From positions 1-64,000 of the forward strand of contig CANRSN010000009.1 of the NCBI GenBank assembly GCA_947642455.1: a stretch of DNA of 64,000 bases, read 5' to 3'. Both the position numbers and the translations under genes were made by a program. This stretch comes from an uncultured Clostridiaceae bacterium (GTDB taxonomy: Bacteria > Bacillota > Clostridia > TANB77 > CAG-508). This document shows positions 9,042-18,244 of the stretch, in pieces. Position 1 is the first letter of the stretch. Every line of letters starts with the position of its first letter. The notes under the pieces are model-generated. The model was not told the DNA's origin, made no database searches, and worked only from the letters and a program-made list of their open reading frames with translations.

Positions 9042-12000
9042 CTATTTAAATTCTAATTCTTTTTGTAAATATAGGGAATAAATAATTACATTATCTACTT
9101 TCTTATTTGTACTACTTTCTAATGCTCTTTTATAAAGTTCTAGTTGTTCCTTATACTTTTCTTTTAAAGAATTTTCTTGACCATTTTCTACATAATCTGT
9201 TTTATAATCTACTAAAATAAGTTTGTCATTTTCATCAATAAAATATAAATCTATTATTCCTTGTACTAATATATTCTCATCTTCCTCAGTCTGATATACT
9301 TCTTTTGAAGATATATTTATATAAAAAGGCTGTTCTTTTTTTACTTCTTTTGCATTTTTTAGTTTATTCCATAAACTTGATTTTGTATAATCTAATAATT
9401 TTCCTATTGATATTGCATTCATTTCACTTTCTGTTATTATTTCTCTTTCTTTTAAATCTTGTACTAATTCCTTTATTTTATTATAATCATATTCTAGCTT
9501 TTCATTAAGTTTTTGAACACATAAATGCATCAAAGTACCTTTTTGACTATTAGTTACTTTTTCTTCTTTCATAAACTTAGGAACCTGCCAAGTACTGCTT
9601 ACTTTACTTTCATTTTGCTGTTTCATTTCTTTTATATTTGTTACAGAAGTCTTTGTTGGCATTGTTGTAGCAACATTATGTTTATATTTCCATTTTAATA
9701 ATTCTGATATTTCTTCATTTTTACCTATTTTTTGAATTTTATTTATTTTTTCTATAATATCTTCATTTTGCTTTTCTTCCTCTTGTATTTCTATTTCACT
9801 TGTCTTATGTTTATATAAAGTTATGGTATCTGGATTTTCCTTTAAATAGACAAGTACTAACCATCCTAAATATGAAATATATTTTTTCAATATATTTTGA
9901 TTAATCTTTTGTTCATCTTGTTTATATAAGTCTAATTGTTCTTGCTTTTCCTTTAAATCCTTTTCTAAATCGTTTAAAACACCTGTTACTATTAACTTTT
10001 CTTTTGCTCTTGTTAATGCAACATACAATACTCTCATTTCTTCAGAAATAAGTTCTTGTTTTGTCTTTACTTTTAATGCTTCTTTTGCTAAAGTATTATA
10101 TTCTATTCTTTTTTCATAATCTATATATTTTGGTCCAAAGCCTAAGTCTTGATGTAATAGAATAGTTCTATTTAAGTCTTGCATATTAAATTGTTTCCCT
10201 GTACTACATAAAAAAACTACTGGAAATTCTAGTCCTTTACTTTTATGAATACTCATTATTCTAACAACATTTTCATTTTCTCCAATAACTTTAGCAGCTG
10301 ACATATCTGTACTAGTCGTCTTTAACTTATCTATAAAATTTATAAAATTAAATAACCCTTTAAAACTTGCAGTTTCATATTGCTTAGCCCTTTGAAATAG
10401 CATTTTTAAATTTGCTTGTTTTAGTTTTCCATTTTGAAGTAAACCAACATAATTATAATAATTTGTGTCTATATAAATTTGCCAAATCAACTCATCTAGT
10501 GATTTATATTTTTCTTGTTGTCTCCAATTTTCTATATTATCTATAAATTTTTCAATTTTTTTTCTCAAATTTTCATTAACACTAATTCTTGATTTTATCA
10601 TTGCATTATAGAAATTATCTTGCTTTTCTGCTAACCTAATTTGAACTAACTCATTATCTGTAAAACCTCCAATTTCTGACCTCATTACTGTAACTAATGG
10701 TATATCCTGTAATGGATTATCTATTATTTTTAATAAACTCATTATCGTCTGTATTTCTGTTGCCTCTAGATATTCACTTGAAGTATCACTATATACTGGT
10801 ATGTTTAAATTATTTAATTCTTTTTCATATATTGGTGCTAAAACTGATGTTGCTCTAAGAAGTATAACTATATCTTTATATGTTATTTTTCTATAAATTT
10901 TCTTATTTTTATCAAATACTTGATATTGGCTATTTACTAATTCTTTCACTTTATTTGCAACAAATTTTGCTTCTATAACCGTCTTTTCAATAATTTCTGT
11001 GTCATCCTCTTGATTTTCTTCATCATCTTCTGAATCATTGTCAAATTTATTATTCCAATTTCTAATCTCTTTTTCTTCTGACATTTCTTCGTCATTTTTC
11101 AAGTCGATAATATGTAGTTCTGTGTTTCCTGCATAATCTACTTTACTTTTTGGTTCTATATAATTTGCCCCTAAGTTTAAATATTCTTCTTCATTATAGT
11201 CTATATCGCCCAATTCCTTTGACATAATATTTTCAAATACTATATTTGTAACATCTAAAATATTTTTTCTACTTCTAAAATTTTTAAACAATTTAATTTT
11301 AGCATCTATATTTGTTTGTTTTTCATCTACTATGTTATAATTTTCATATTTTTCTAGAAACAGTTCTGGTCTTGCTTGCCTAAATTTATATATACTTTGC
11401 TTAACATCTCCAACCATAAATATATTATTTCCATTAGATATACTATTTAATATATATTCTTGTACTAAATTACTATCTTGATATTCATCTATTAATATCT
11501 CATTAAATTTATTTTTATATTTTAATGCAACTTCTGATGGCTCTATTTCACCTTTTTCATCTATTTGCTTTATTAAAATATTAAGTGCAAAATGTTCAAT
11601 GTCATTAAAATCTATAATATTTTTTTCTTTTTTCTTATCTGCAAACATTTCTGAAAACTCTAATATTATGTTGCTCAAATATTTTAAAATTTTATACATA
11701 GAACCTATATCCTCATTTGCTGTTTTTGAATCATATTTAAAAATTCTTTCTATTGCTGCTCCAATTTTATCTTTTACTTCATCTCTTATTTCTTTTGCCT
11801 CTGTTTTATATTCAATTGTTACTTTTTGGTCTCTTGCCCAATTTACAAAAGCCAATTCTGAGGTTAAATTATATAGTTTGTCCCAAGTTTCAATTTCTTT
11901 ATCATTATTCAAAACCATTTCAAATTTTTCAATTTGCTCTATATCATTTATAATAATATTTGTCCACTTCTCTAGTTCTGGATATTTTAATAATCCATTT

Positions 12001-12705
12001 TTTACTTTTTCTAATTTTGACTTACATTCTATTACAATATCTTTAAATTCTTTTATTAATATTTCTCCCCATATAGTTTTAGAAAAATCTATATCATCTG
12101 TTTTTGTATTAAAAAATTCTACTTTTTCTTGTAGCCATTTCTTTGGTTCTGGTGTACTTTGTATATATTTGTATATGTTTAATATTAAATCCTTTAAAGG
12201 TTCATCTCCTCTATATGTTGTATATGTATTTATTAAATTTATGAATTCTTCATTCTTTTCTATATACTTTTGTTCAAATATTTCTTCTATAACTTCCTGT
12301 TTTAGAAGTTCTATTTCTGTGGTATCACCAATTCTGAAATTTGCTGATGCTCCTATTTCATAAAAATTATTTCTTATAACATCTAAACAAAATGAATGTA
12401 TTGTACAAATACTTGCTTTATTTAATAATGTTATTTGTCTTTGCAAATGCAAATTGTTTTCATCTTTTTCTATTTGTTTGTATATTGCATCTAAAATTCT
12501 CCCTCTCATTTCACTTGCTGCCGCATTTGTAAATGTTACTACCAATATTTTGTCTATATCTATTTTTTCTTTTATTACTTTGCTTATTATTCTTTCAACT
12601 AATACTGCTGTTTTTCCACTTCCGCGCTGCTGCTGCTACTAGTATATTAGATTCTTTTTGATTTATTGCTTGCTCTTGTTCTTTAGTCCATTTTACTTCT
12701 GACAT
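9042..12705 (-). CDS. addA: AddA helicase-nuclease subunit, frameshifted in Walker A in this sequence
   Basis: A UvrD-like helicase and nuclease that processes double-strand ends with AddB. The start at 12705 has TAAAGGAG and gives MSEVKWTKEQEQAIN. The frame then breaks at 12624-12626: removing one C (minus strand) restores LVAAAAGSGKTAVLVERI, the Walker A motif, and joins to VVTFTNAAASEM. After the break come DEYQDS, the UvrD helicase motifs (MSIHKSKGLEFPVV), VALTRAKEKLIVTG and the C-terminal nuclease motif VDYKTD. The restored length is about 1220 residues, normal for AddA. The indel is either real inactivation or a sequence error; a similar extra C breaks valS. No addB lies beside it. Confidence 0.88.
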
Positions 12706-12724
12706 ATTTTATCTCCTTTACAAT

Positions 12725-12782
12725 TAGTAACTATTCAGAGATAAGCAAAATTTATATTCTGCTTACCTCTGAATTGTTACTA
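12725..12782. promoter_or_regulatory. Long imperfect hairpin between divergent genes
   Basis: AGTAACTATTCAGAG and CTCTGAATTGTTACT pair across an internal GATAAGCA / TGCTTACC extension. It sits upstream of addA and of the divergent gene at 12932, so it may be a leader structure or a mobile palindrome rather than a terminator. Confidence 0.5.
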
Positions 12783-12931
12783 TATTATATTACATTTTTT
12801 TTAATGTTTCACTATTTTTCTTTATTTTTTTACAAAATGGTTATAATAATATTATTACAGTTCACTGCTTGTGCAATTATTACAGTATTTAGCTGTGAAT
12901 GTAACATGTTTTTTGAAAGGAGCTATATAAA

Positions 12932-13366
12932 ATGGACGAAAATATTAATTTAACAATTTTAAACGAAATTGGTAAAGCTGCTAAAATGGGTATGGACTCT
13001 ATCAAATACGTTTCTGATAAAGTTGAAGATGAAAACCTAAAAGAAAACTTAACTACTCAATATAGTAGTTATAGTAAAATTGCTGATAAAGTTAATGTAG
13101 AATTTGAAAAGTATGGAGAAATTCCTGACGAAGCACCTGCTAGAGACAAAATGATGAGTTGGACTGGAGTTCAAATGAATACTATGATGGATAAAAGTAA
13201 TTCTCATATTGCTGAAATGCTTATTCAAGGTGGAAATATGGGCATTATCGAATGTCAAAAACTTATTAATCATAATCCTCATGCTGAAGAAAATGTTAAA
13301 AATATTTTAAATGAATTTATGACTTTGCAACAAAACAATATTGAAAAAATGAAACAATTTTTATAA
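12932..13366 (+). CDS. Small helical protein of unknown function
   Basis: A 144-residue, strongly helical acidic protein with no signal peptide or membrane segment. Ribosome site GAAAGGAG. The pattern of long amphipathic helices, with an EIPDEAPARDK turn in the middle and a methionine-rich stretch (MMSWTGVQMNTMMD), suggests a four-helix bundle such as the ferritin-like DUF2383 group, but I cannot confirm the family. It is transcribed alone and followed by two palindromic repeats. Confidence 0.7.
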   Translation: MDENINLTILNEIGKAAKMGMDSIKYVSDKVEDENLKENLTTQYSSYSKIADKVNVEFEKYGEIPDEAPARDKMMSWTGVQMNTMMDKSNSHIAEMLIQGGNMGIIECQKLINHNPHAEENVKNILNEFMTLQQNNIEKMKQFL

Positions 13367-13407
13367 AAATTCTCCACACAAAATTGCTAAGTAATTTTGG
13401 CAAAGAA

Positions 13408-13641
13408 CAAATCGGAAAGCCTTTAAATTGGTATAATTTTAACTTTTCTCTTTGGCTTTCCGTAAATTTGTTCTGTGCCAAATTTTTTTAAAATTTGTGC
13501 ACAATGTTTGCGAAGCTTTTTATACAATAGGAAAGTCAGTATGACTTTGCTATTGTATAACAAATCGGAAAGCCTTTAAATTGGCATAATTTTAACTTTT
13601 CTCTTTGGCTTTCCGTAAATTTGTTCTGTGCCAAATTTTTT
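13408..13641. repeat. Two 81-bp direct repeats, each a hairpin
   Basis: Units at 13408-13488 and 13561-13641 differ at only about one position. Each contains GGAAAGCC paired with GGCTTTCC, closed further by CAAAGAACAAAT-like and ATTTGTTCTGTG arms and ending in a T-run, so each can act as a terminator. The 72 bases between carry a family II motif (GCGAAGCTTTTTATACAATAGG). Confidence 0.8.
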
Positions 13642-13658
13642 AATTCCCTCTTTGCTTT

Positions 13659-14528
13659 CTATTTTATATATTGCTCTGGATTCAAATATTCATCGCCTTT
13701 TATAATTTCGAAATGTAAGTGTGGATCATCTGCAATTTCAAAGGTAGCAGTATTCCCAACAGTTCCAAGAGTTTGTCCTTGAGTTACTTTTTCCCCTTCT
13801 TTTATAAATTCTGCTGTTAATAAATTTGAATAAACTGTTTTATATCCATCTTGATGTTCTACTACAACACTAATACCATATCTAGGATCATTTTTTATAG
13901 ACTTAACTGTACCATCTTCTGCTGATTTTACTATTGCTGTTTTTTCTGCTTTAATATCTATTCCATTGTGAATTACCCATTCTTTTAAAGTTTCAGAATA
14001 TACCAATTTATCTTTTGCAAATTCCTTTACTATTTCTCCCTCAACAGGTTTTACAAATTTCAATTCCTTTTTAGTAGTATTTTTTGTTGTATTTTCTACA
14101 GTATTTGTTTTAATTGTATTTGTTGTGTTAGAACTTGTGCTAGTCACTGTATTTGTAGTATTAGCTTTATTACTTACATTTGTATTTGTGGTTGTGTTAG
14201 TAGTTGTATTTTCTTTTTGCATATTAGTAGTATTTATAGCTACTTTTTGAGTAATAGAATTAGTAACTGTATTTGTTACATCATTTTGACTTTCTACTTG
14301 ATTTACACTTTTCCCTATTTGTGTACTAGCTGATGTTGTAGAATTAGTATTGTCTGAGCTTTGTGTTTCTCCTACCTGTAACTCATCATTATTAAAAGTA
14401 TTGCTATATACTATAAAAGTAATTACAAAAGCAAGTACTGCAATTGCTAAAACCGAACCTGAAATATATAACATCTTTCTTGTCTCTCTATCCTCATCAA
14501 AAACATTTCTACTATTACGTCTTCTCAT
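13659..14528 (-). CDS. spoIIQ: SpoIIQ-like M23 peptidase, engulfment channel component
   Basis: A 289-residue protein with one N-terminal membrane helix (about 20-42), a long Thr/Asn-rich linker (about 55-150) and a C-terminal LytM/M23 domain. The zinc-site motifs HNGIDI and HLHFEI are both present, so the domain may be catalytically intact, as in clostridial SpoIIQ and unlike Bacillus. It lies 61 bases downstream of spoIID, the usual clostridial arrangement. In the family, SpoIIQ sits in the forespore membrane and binds SpoIIIAH across the intermembrane space. A SigF-like promoter lies in the gap. Other M23 proteins look similar, so the name rests partly on context. Confidence 0.88.
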   Translation of the reverse strand: MRRRNSRNVFDEDRETRKMLYISGSVLAIAVLAFVITFIVYSNTFNNDELQVGETQSSDNTNSTTSASTQIGKSVNQVESQNDVTNTVTNSITQKVAINTTNMQKENTTTNTTTNTNVSNKANTTNTVTSTSSNTTNTIKTNTVENTTKNTTKKELKFVKPVEGEIVKEFAKDKLVYSETLKEWVIHNGIDIKAEKTAIVKSAEDGTVKSIKNDPRYGISVVVEHQDGYKTVYSNLLTAEFIKEGEKVTQGQTLGTVGNTATFEIADDPHLHFEIIKGDEYLNPEQYIK

Positions 14529-14559
14529 ATAAAATCCTCCTTAACTTTTTCTTTAGTTA

Positions 14560-14588
14560 AAGTATTTCCTCTTTTTACAGTTTTATAC
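14560..14588 (-). promoter_or_regulatory. Candidate SigF promoter for spoIIQ
   Basis: Minus strand GTATA (14584-14588) and GGAAATACTT (14560-14569) resemble the SigF elements GYATA and GGNNANANTR, with a 14-base spacer, one short of the usual 15. It lies in the spoIID-spoIIQ gap, where forespore control is expected. Confidence 0.4.
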
Positions 14589-14589
14589 A

Positions 14590-15645
14590 TTACAAATACT
14601 CAATTTCTACACCAGAATAAAAATGTTTTATTATTTCTTCATAATTACTTCCCGATTTTGCCATACTATCTGCTCCAGTTTGACTCATTCCAACACCATG
14701 TCCATAGCCTTTTACAGTAAATGTAATTTCATCTCCATTTATAGTAATATCAAAATTTGCTGACCTCAATCCCAATATTGTTCTTACTTCTACACCTGAT
14801 AATTGCAAATTTCCAATTTTTACAGTTTTAACTCTATTTCCCTCTGTATATTCTAATATTTTTATACATTCTGGTTCATCAAAATTAATTTGGAAATCTG
14901 CATGTTTTCCCTTTATTTTATTTATCAAATCATTTCTTGTAAACTTAGCTTCTGAATTATATTGAGTATATGCATCCTCTCCTGCAGTTTCTATACTTTG
15001 TAAATATGGGTAACCTGTACCTCCCCATACATTTGCTGTCGTTTCTGTTTTTCCTCCACTATTAGAGTGAAAAAAAGCATTTATTGGTTTTCCTTCATAT
15101 GTAATTATTTTACCTTGTGTTAAATTTACTGACTTTGTAATCTTATTCCAATTAGCCTCTCTTGTTTCTTCTTGCCATCTTGCGAATCTATCTTCTTTTG
15201 AAATCCAAGCTTGACAACATGTTGAATCATCACAAATACTAGCTTCCCCATGTTTTCCTAAATTATTTTGTATTTTATATATTGTATATGTTCTTGCAAC
15301 CACTGCTTGTGCTTTTAATGCCTCTTCTTCAAAATTGGCTGGCATTTCGCTTGATACTACACCATACAAATAATCATCTAACTTGATTTCTTCTACTTGA
15401 TTTGTTTTTACATGTAATAGTTTTATTGTTGCATATTCTTTATAATTATATGTACTTTCTATTTCACTTACTTCTACTTGTTTATTTTCTTGTTTATTCC
15501 CTTCATTTTCTTGATTATTATTTTGATTTTCTAAATTACTTGATACTTCTATTTCTTCAAATTTTTTTGTGAATAAAATTGGTATTGCAAAACAAATTAT
15601 AATAAATAATATTAAATATGTTACAAATTTTTTCGTTATGCTCAA
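14590..15645 (-). CDS. spoIID: Stage II sporulation protein D, engulfment lytic transglycosylase
   Basis: A 351-residue protein with an N-terminal membrane anchor (about 8-26). The SpoIID domain is recognised by YLYGVVSSEMPANF, EALKAQAVVARTY with the catalytic glutamate region, FFHSNSGGKTE, and GYGHGVGMSQ near the C-terminus. It cleaves denuded glycan strands during engulfment. The start is odd: the GGAG site directly abuts a TTG, and the next well-spaced codon is an ATA at 15637-15639, so initiation may use either. It lies 9 bases after sigF. A mother-cell SigE promoter would have to lie within sigF; I did not identify one. Confidence 0.95.
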   Translation of the reverse strand: MSITKKFVTYLILFIIICFAIPILFTKKFEEIEVSSNLENQNNNQENEGNKQENKQVEVSEIESTYNYKEYATIKLLHVKTNQVEEIKLDDYLYGVVSSEMPANFEEEALKAQAVVARTYTIYKIQNNLGKHGEASICDDSTCCQAWISKEDRFARWQEETREANWNKITKSVNLTQGKIITYEGKPINAFFHSNSGGKTETTANVWGGTGYPYLQSIETAGEDAYTQYNSEAKFTRNDLINKIKGKHADFQINFDEPECIKILEYTEGNRVKTVKIGNLQLSGVEVRTILGLRSANFDITINGDEITFTVKGYGHGVGMSQTGADSMAKSGSNYEEIIKHFYSGVEIEYL

Positions 15646-15654
15646 CTCCTATAC

Positions 15655-16380
15655 TTATATCGCTAATTTCATTTTCATTGAACTTAAAACCCTTTTTTCT
15701 ATTCTTGATACTTGAACTTGGCTTATTCCTAAAATTTTAGCTACTTCCATTTGTGTTTTATTTTTATAATACCTTAATAAAATTATTTCCCTTTCTCTTT
15801 CTTCTAAATTATCTATTATGCTTTTTATAGAAACTCTATTTGTTATTTGCTCTGATTCATCTATTCCATTACTGATTTTATCTATATACCCTATTCCACC
15901 TTCTTCATCAGAATAAACTTTATCATAAATTGATATCATAGGATTTAAGGAATCTAAGGCTGCTGCTACTTCTTCTTTGGAAGTTTTAAGTTCTTTTGCA
16001 ATTTCTGTAATTGTTATCTCCTTTCCTCTTTCTCTCATATATTTTTCTTGAATTTCTCTAATTTTAACTGCAAGTTCTTTTAAACCTCTACTTACTTTTA
16101 TACTTCCATCATCTCTCATAAACCTTTTTATTTCGCCTATTATATATGGTACTGCATAAGTAGATAATTTTACTTCATAATTCATATCAAATTTTTTAAC
16201 TGATTTTATAAAACCTATTGCCCCTATTTGATATAAATCTTCAAGTTCATATCCCCTATCTTTAAATCTTTTAACAACACTCCATATTAACCCATTATTG
16301 TTTTCAACCATCTGTGACATGGCTACTTCATCGCCATTTTGGGCTTTAATTATATTTTCTATACTATTTTCATATAACAT
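15655..16380 (-). CDS. sigF: RNA polymerase sigma factor SigF (SpoIIAC)
   Basis: A 241-residue SigF family factor. It carries a short region 1.2, region 2 (YQIGAIGFIKSVKKFD, VKLSTYAVPYIIGEIKRF), region 3 (IREIQEKYMRERG) and region 4 with a helix-turn-helix ending GISQVQVSRIEKRVL. It directs the first forespore regulon and is held by SpoIIAB until SpoIIAA is dephosphorylated. It is the third gene of the spoIIA operon and lies 33 bases past spoIIAB. Confidence 0.97.
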   Translation of the reverse strand: MLYENSIENIIKAQNGDEVAMSQMVENNNGLIWSVVKRFKDRGYELEDLYQIGAIGFIKSVKKFDMNYEVKLSTYAVPYIIGEIKRFMRDDGSIKVSRGLKELAVKIREIQEKYMRERGKEITITEIAKELKTSKEEVAAALDSLNPMISIYDKVYSDEEGGIGYIDKISNGIDESEQITNRVSIKSIIDNLEEREREIILLRYYKNKTQMEVAKILGISQVQVSRIEKRVLSSMKMKLAI

Positions 16381-16413
16381 AAAAATCTCCTTGCTTTGTT
16401 GTTTTACTAATGT

Positions 16414-16905
16414 TTAGTCAAAACTAAGTTGTTCTACTCCTTGTATTTCACCCATATCTATACTTTTTTGTTCTTCACTTTTTATTTCCTTTTTCATTGT
16501 TACTTTTGTGCCTAATCCTAATATAGATTCAACATTTAATTCATCCATAAAACTCTCCATTATTGTAAAGCCCATTCCTGACCTTTCTAAGTTTGGTTTT
16601 GAAGTATATAATGGTTTTTTTGCATTTTCTATATTATCTATCCCTTTTCCTGAATCTGAAACTTCTATTGTTACCCAATTTTCTTTTAAACTACATTTTA
16701 CTTTTACTATTCCTTCTTTATCTTCATAACCATGTACTATAGCATTTGTAACAGCTTCTGATACTGCTGTTTTTATATCTGAAAGTTCCTCTATTGTAGG
16801 ATCTAACTGTGAAACAAATGCTGCAACACTTATTCTTGCAAATGCTTCATTATTTGACTTACTTATAAATTCTAATTTCATTTCATTTTCATATACACTT
16901 TTCAT
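16414..16905 (-). CDS. spoIIAB: Anti-sigma F factor and kinase SpoIIAB
   Basis: A 163-residue GHKL-fold serine kinase. Its ATP site shows the N-box [15 protein letters not shown], the G1 box DSGKGI and the lid SGMGFTIM. It binds SigF or phosphorylates SpoIIAA. It is about 17 residues longer than the Bacillus protein because of a polar C-terminal tail (from about [10 protein letters not shown]). It lies between spoIIAA and sigF as usual. Confidence 0.96.
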   Translation of the reverse strand: MKSVYENEMKLEFISKSNNEAFARISVAAFVSQLDPTIEELSDIKTAVSEAVTNAIVHGYEDKEGIVKVKCSLKENWVTIEVSDSGKGIDNIENAKKPLYTSKPNLERSGMGFTIMESFMDELNVESILGLGTKVTMKKEIKSEEQKSIDMGEIQGVEQLSFD

Positions 16906-16965
16906 CTTTTTTTCCTTTATAATATATTTAGGTTTTTTCTAGGTTTCACCTATAACCTTATGATT

Positions 16966-17280
16966 TTATACAGCCTCTTTTATAGGACAAATTTTTAGTA
17001 TTCCACTCATTTCAAATATTTTCTTTATACTTGGATGTACGTTTATCATTTCTAAACTTCCCCCTAGCATTTTCATCATTTTATATCTACCTAATACCAT
17101 TCCTATTCCTGCACTGTCCATAAAAGTGACATTATTAAAATCAAATATAACTTTTCTAGGCATATATCTCGTAATTTCATTATCCGCTTTCCTCCTTATA
17201 TTTTCTGTTGTATGATGATCTATTTCTTCTGTAATTTCCAATAATAGTAGCTTGTCCTCTTGTAAATATTTAGAATTCAT
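16966..17280 (-). CDS. spoIIAA: Anti-anti-sigma factor SpoIIAA
   Basis: A 104-residue STAS domain protein. NVTFMDSAGIGMVLGRYK contains the phosphorylated serine (equivalent of Bacillus Ser58) followed by Ala instead of the second Ser. ITEEIDHHT matches the N-terminal strand and helix. The start at 17280 has an ideal AAAGGAGG site; an ATG at 17304 lies upstream of that site and is rejected. First gene of the spoIIA operon, read from the promoter at 17311-17339. Confidence 0.95.
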   Translation of the reverse strand: MNSKYLQEDKLLLLEITEEIDHHTTENIRRKADNEITRYMPRKVIFDFNNVTFMDSAGIGMVLGRYKMMKMLGGSLEMINVHPSIKKIFEMSGILKICPIKEAV

Positions 17281-17310
17281 ATAATCCCTCCTTTGTTTTT
17301 TCATGCTACT

Positions 17311-17339
17311 ATTATACTCTCTTTTCCTTTTTTTTCCAA
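17311..17339 (-). promoter_or_regulatory. Promoter of the spoIIA operon
   Basis: Minus strand TTGGAA (17334-17339), a 17-base spacer and TATAAT (17311-17316) form a strong SigA-type promoter with a short leader. The spacer also contains AAAGGAAAAG, which resembles a SigH -35 element, but no good SigH -10 was seen. Confidence 0.6.
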
Positions 17340-17400
17340 TAGCAAATTTTAGGAAGTTTTGCCGATTTTTAAGAAACTTTCGACATTATATTTAACAGCA

Positions 17401-17614
17401 AAAAAGGAGTACAATTTGTTACATTTCACAGATATAATATTCACTAAAGTACTATAATATTTATTTTAACAAAGTTTTGCGCAGGGAAGCTCCTACATTA
17501 GAAATGACCCTAGGCGATTGGCGAAGCCAGTAAAAAACTTTGATAAAATAAATATTATAGTACTTATATAATTCTTATTTTAATCTGTGAAATTTAACAA
17601 ATTGTACTCCTTTT
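17401..17614. repeat. Family I MITE-like palindromic repeat, full copy
   Basis: Outer arms GGAGTACAATTTGTTACATT and AATTTAACAAATTGTACTCC enclose an inner palindrome with ends AGTACTATAATATTTATTTT and its complement. The core has GCAGGGAAGCTCC and GGCGATTGGCGAAGCCAGT. It fills most of the gap between spoIIAA and the membrane protein gene. Confidence 0.85.
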
Positions 17615-17723
17615 GGCTGCATATTTAAATTTAATCTTGACAATCACAATAAAACATTCTATAATATTTATGTTAATTTTATTATGTTCCTATAAAAATA
17701 ATTTTTTAAGGAGGTACTATATT

Positions 17724-18158
17724 ATGATATTTTTTATAATCCATATCACATCTTTCATTATTGGAAGTATTTTACTTTTTGTAACAAATTCTCATATGAT
17801 TGCTTTGAATGAAAGCTACTCACATTTTAAAGAAATTGGTAACATCGATAATAGAGATAAATATACAAAAATTGTAATGCATATATTAGTAATGGCTAGC
17901 ATTGCATTATTTGAAGGAAATATTCTATCCCTTTTTACACTCTCATGTATTCTTTCACCAACTTTAAAATCTATATTTCAACTAATTGTTTTTTCAATAG
18001 CACTATATGTTATTATTGGCTATACCATCTTATGGTTATTTTGTTTTAAGAATATACGTTCACATATATATTTTATATTTACTTATATTATATCTATATT
18101 GAGTTATACTTGTTTAGATTATGTGCTTCTTTTTATTATCTATAAATTAGAATTTTAG
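17724..18158 (+). CDS. Multi-pass membrane protein of unknown function
   Basis: 144 residues with about four transmembrane helices and a short polar loop (NESYSHFKEIGNIDNRDKYT) after the first. The start at 17724 is supported by AAGGAGG 9 bases upstream; an in-frame extension to 17613 would start inside the family I repeat. No family recognised. It is a lone plus-strand gene facing valS, with a shared terminator at 18179-18214. Confidence 0.75.
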   Translation: MIFFIIHITSFIIGSILLFVTNSHMIALNESYSHFKEIGNIDNRDKYTKIVMHILVMASIALFEGNILSLFTLSCILSPTLKSIFQLIVFSIALYVIIGYTILWLFCFKNIRSHIYFIFTYIISILSYTCLDYVLLFIIYKLEF

Positions 18159-18178
18159 AAAATATCATAATTACAAAA

Positions 18179-18214
18179 GAAATGAGGGTGTCCTAAAGTA
18201 GGAACTCTCATTTC
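18179..18214. terminator. Bidirectional terminator between convergent genes
   Basis: GAAATGAG pairs with CTCATTTC and the inner bases GTGTCC with GGAAC form a long stem. A-rich and T-rich flanks on either side fit termination in both directions. Confidence 0.7.
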
Positions 18215-18244
18215 TTGTTCTACTAAGAAAATTGAATTTTATTT

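Noticed and set aside
9042..12705. addB partner next to addA
   Set aside because: Neither flank encodes a second helicase-nuclease; upstream is a divergent small helical protein.
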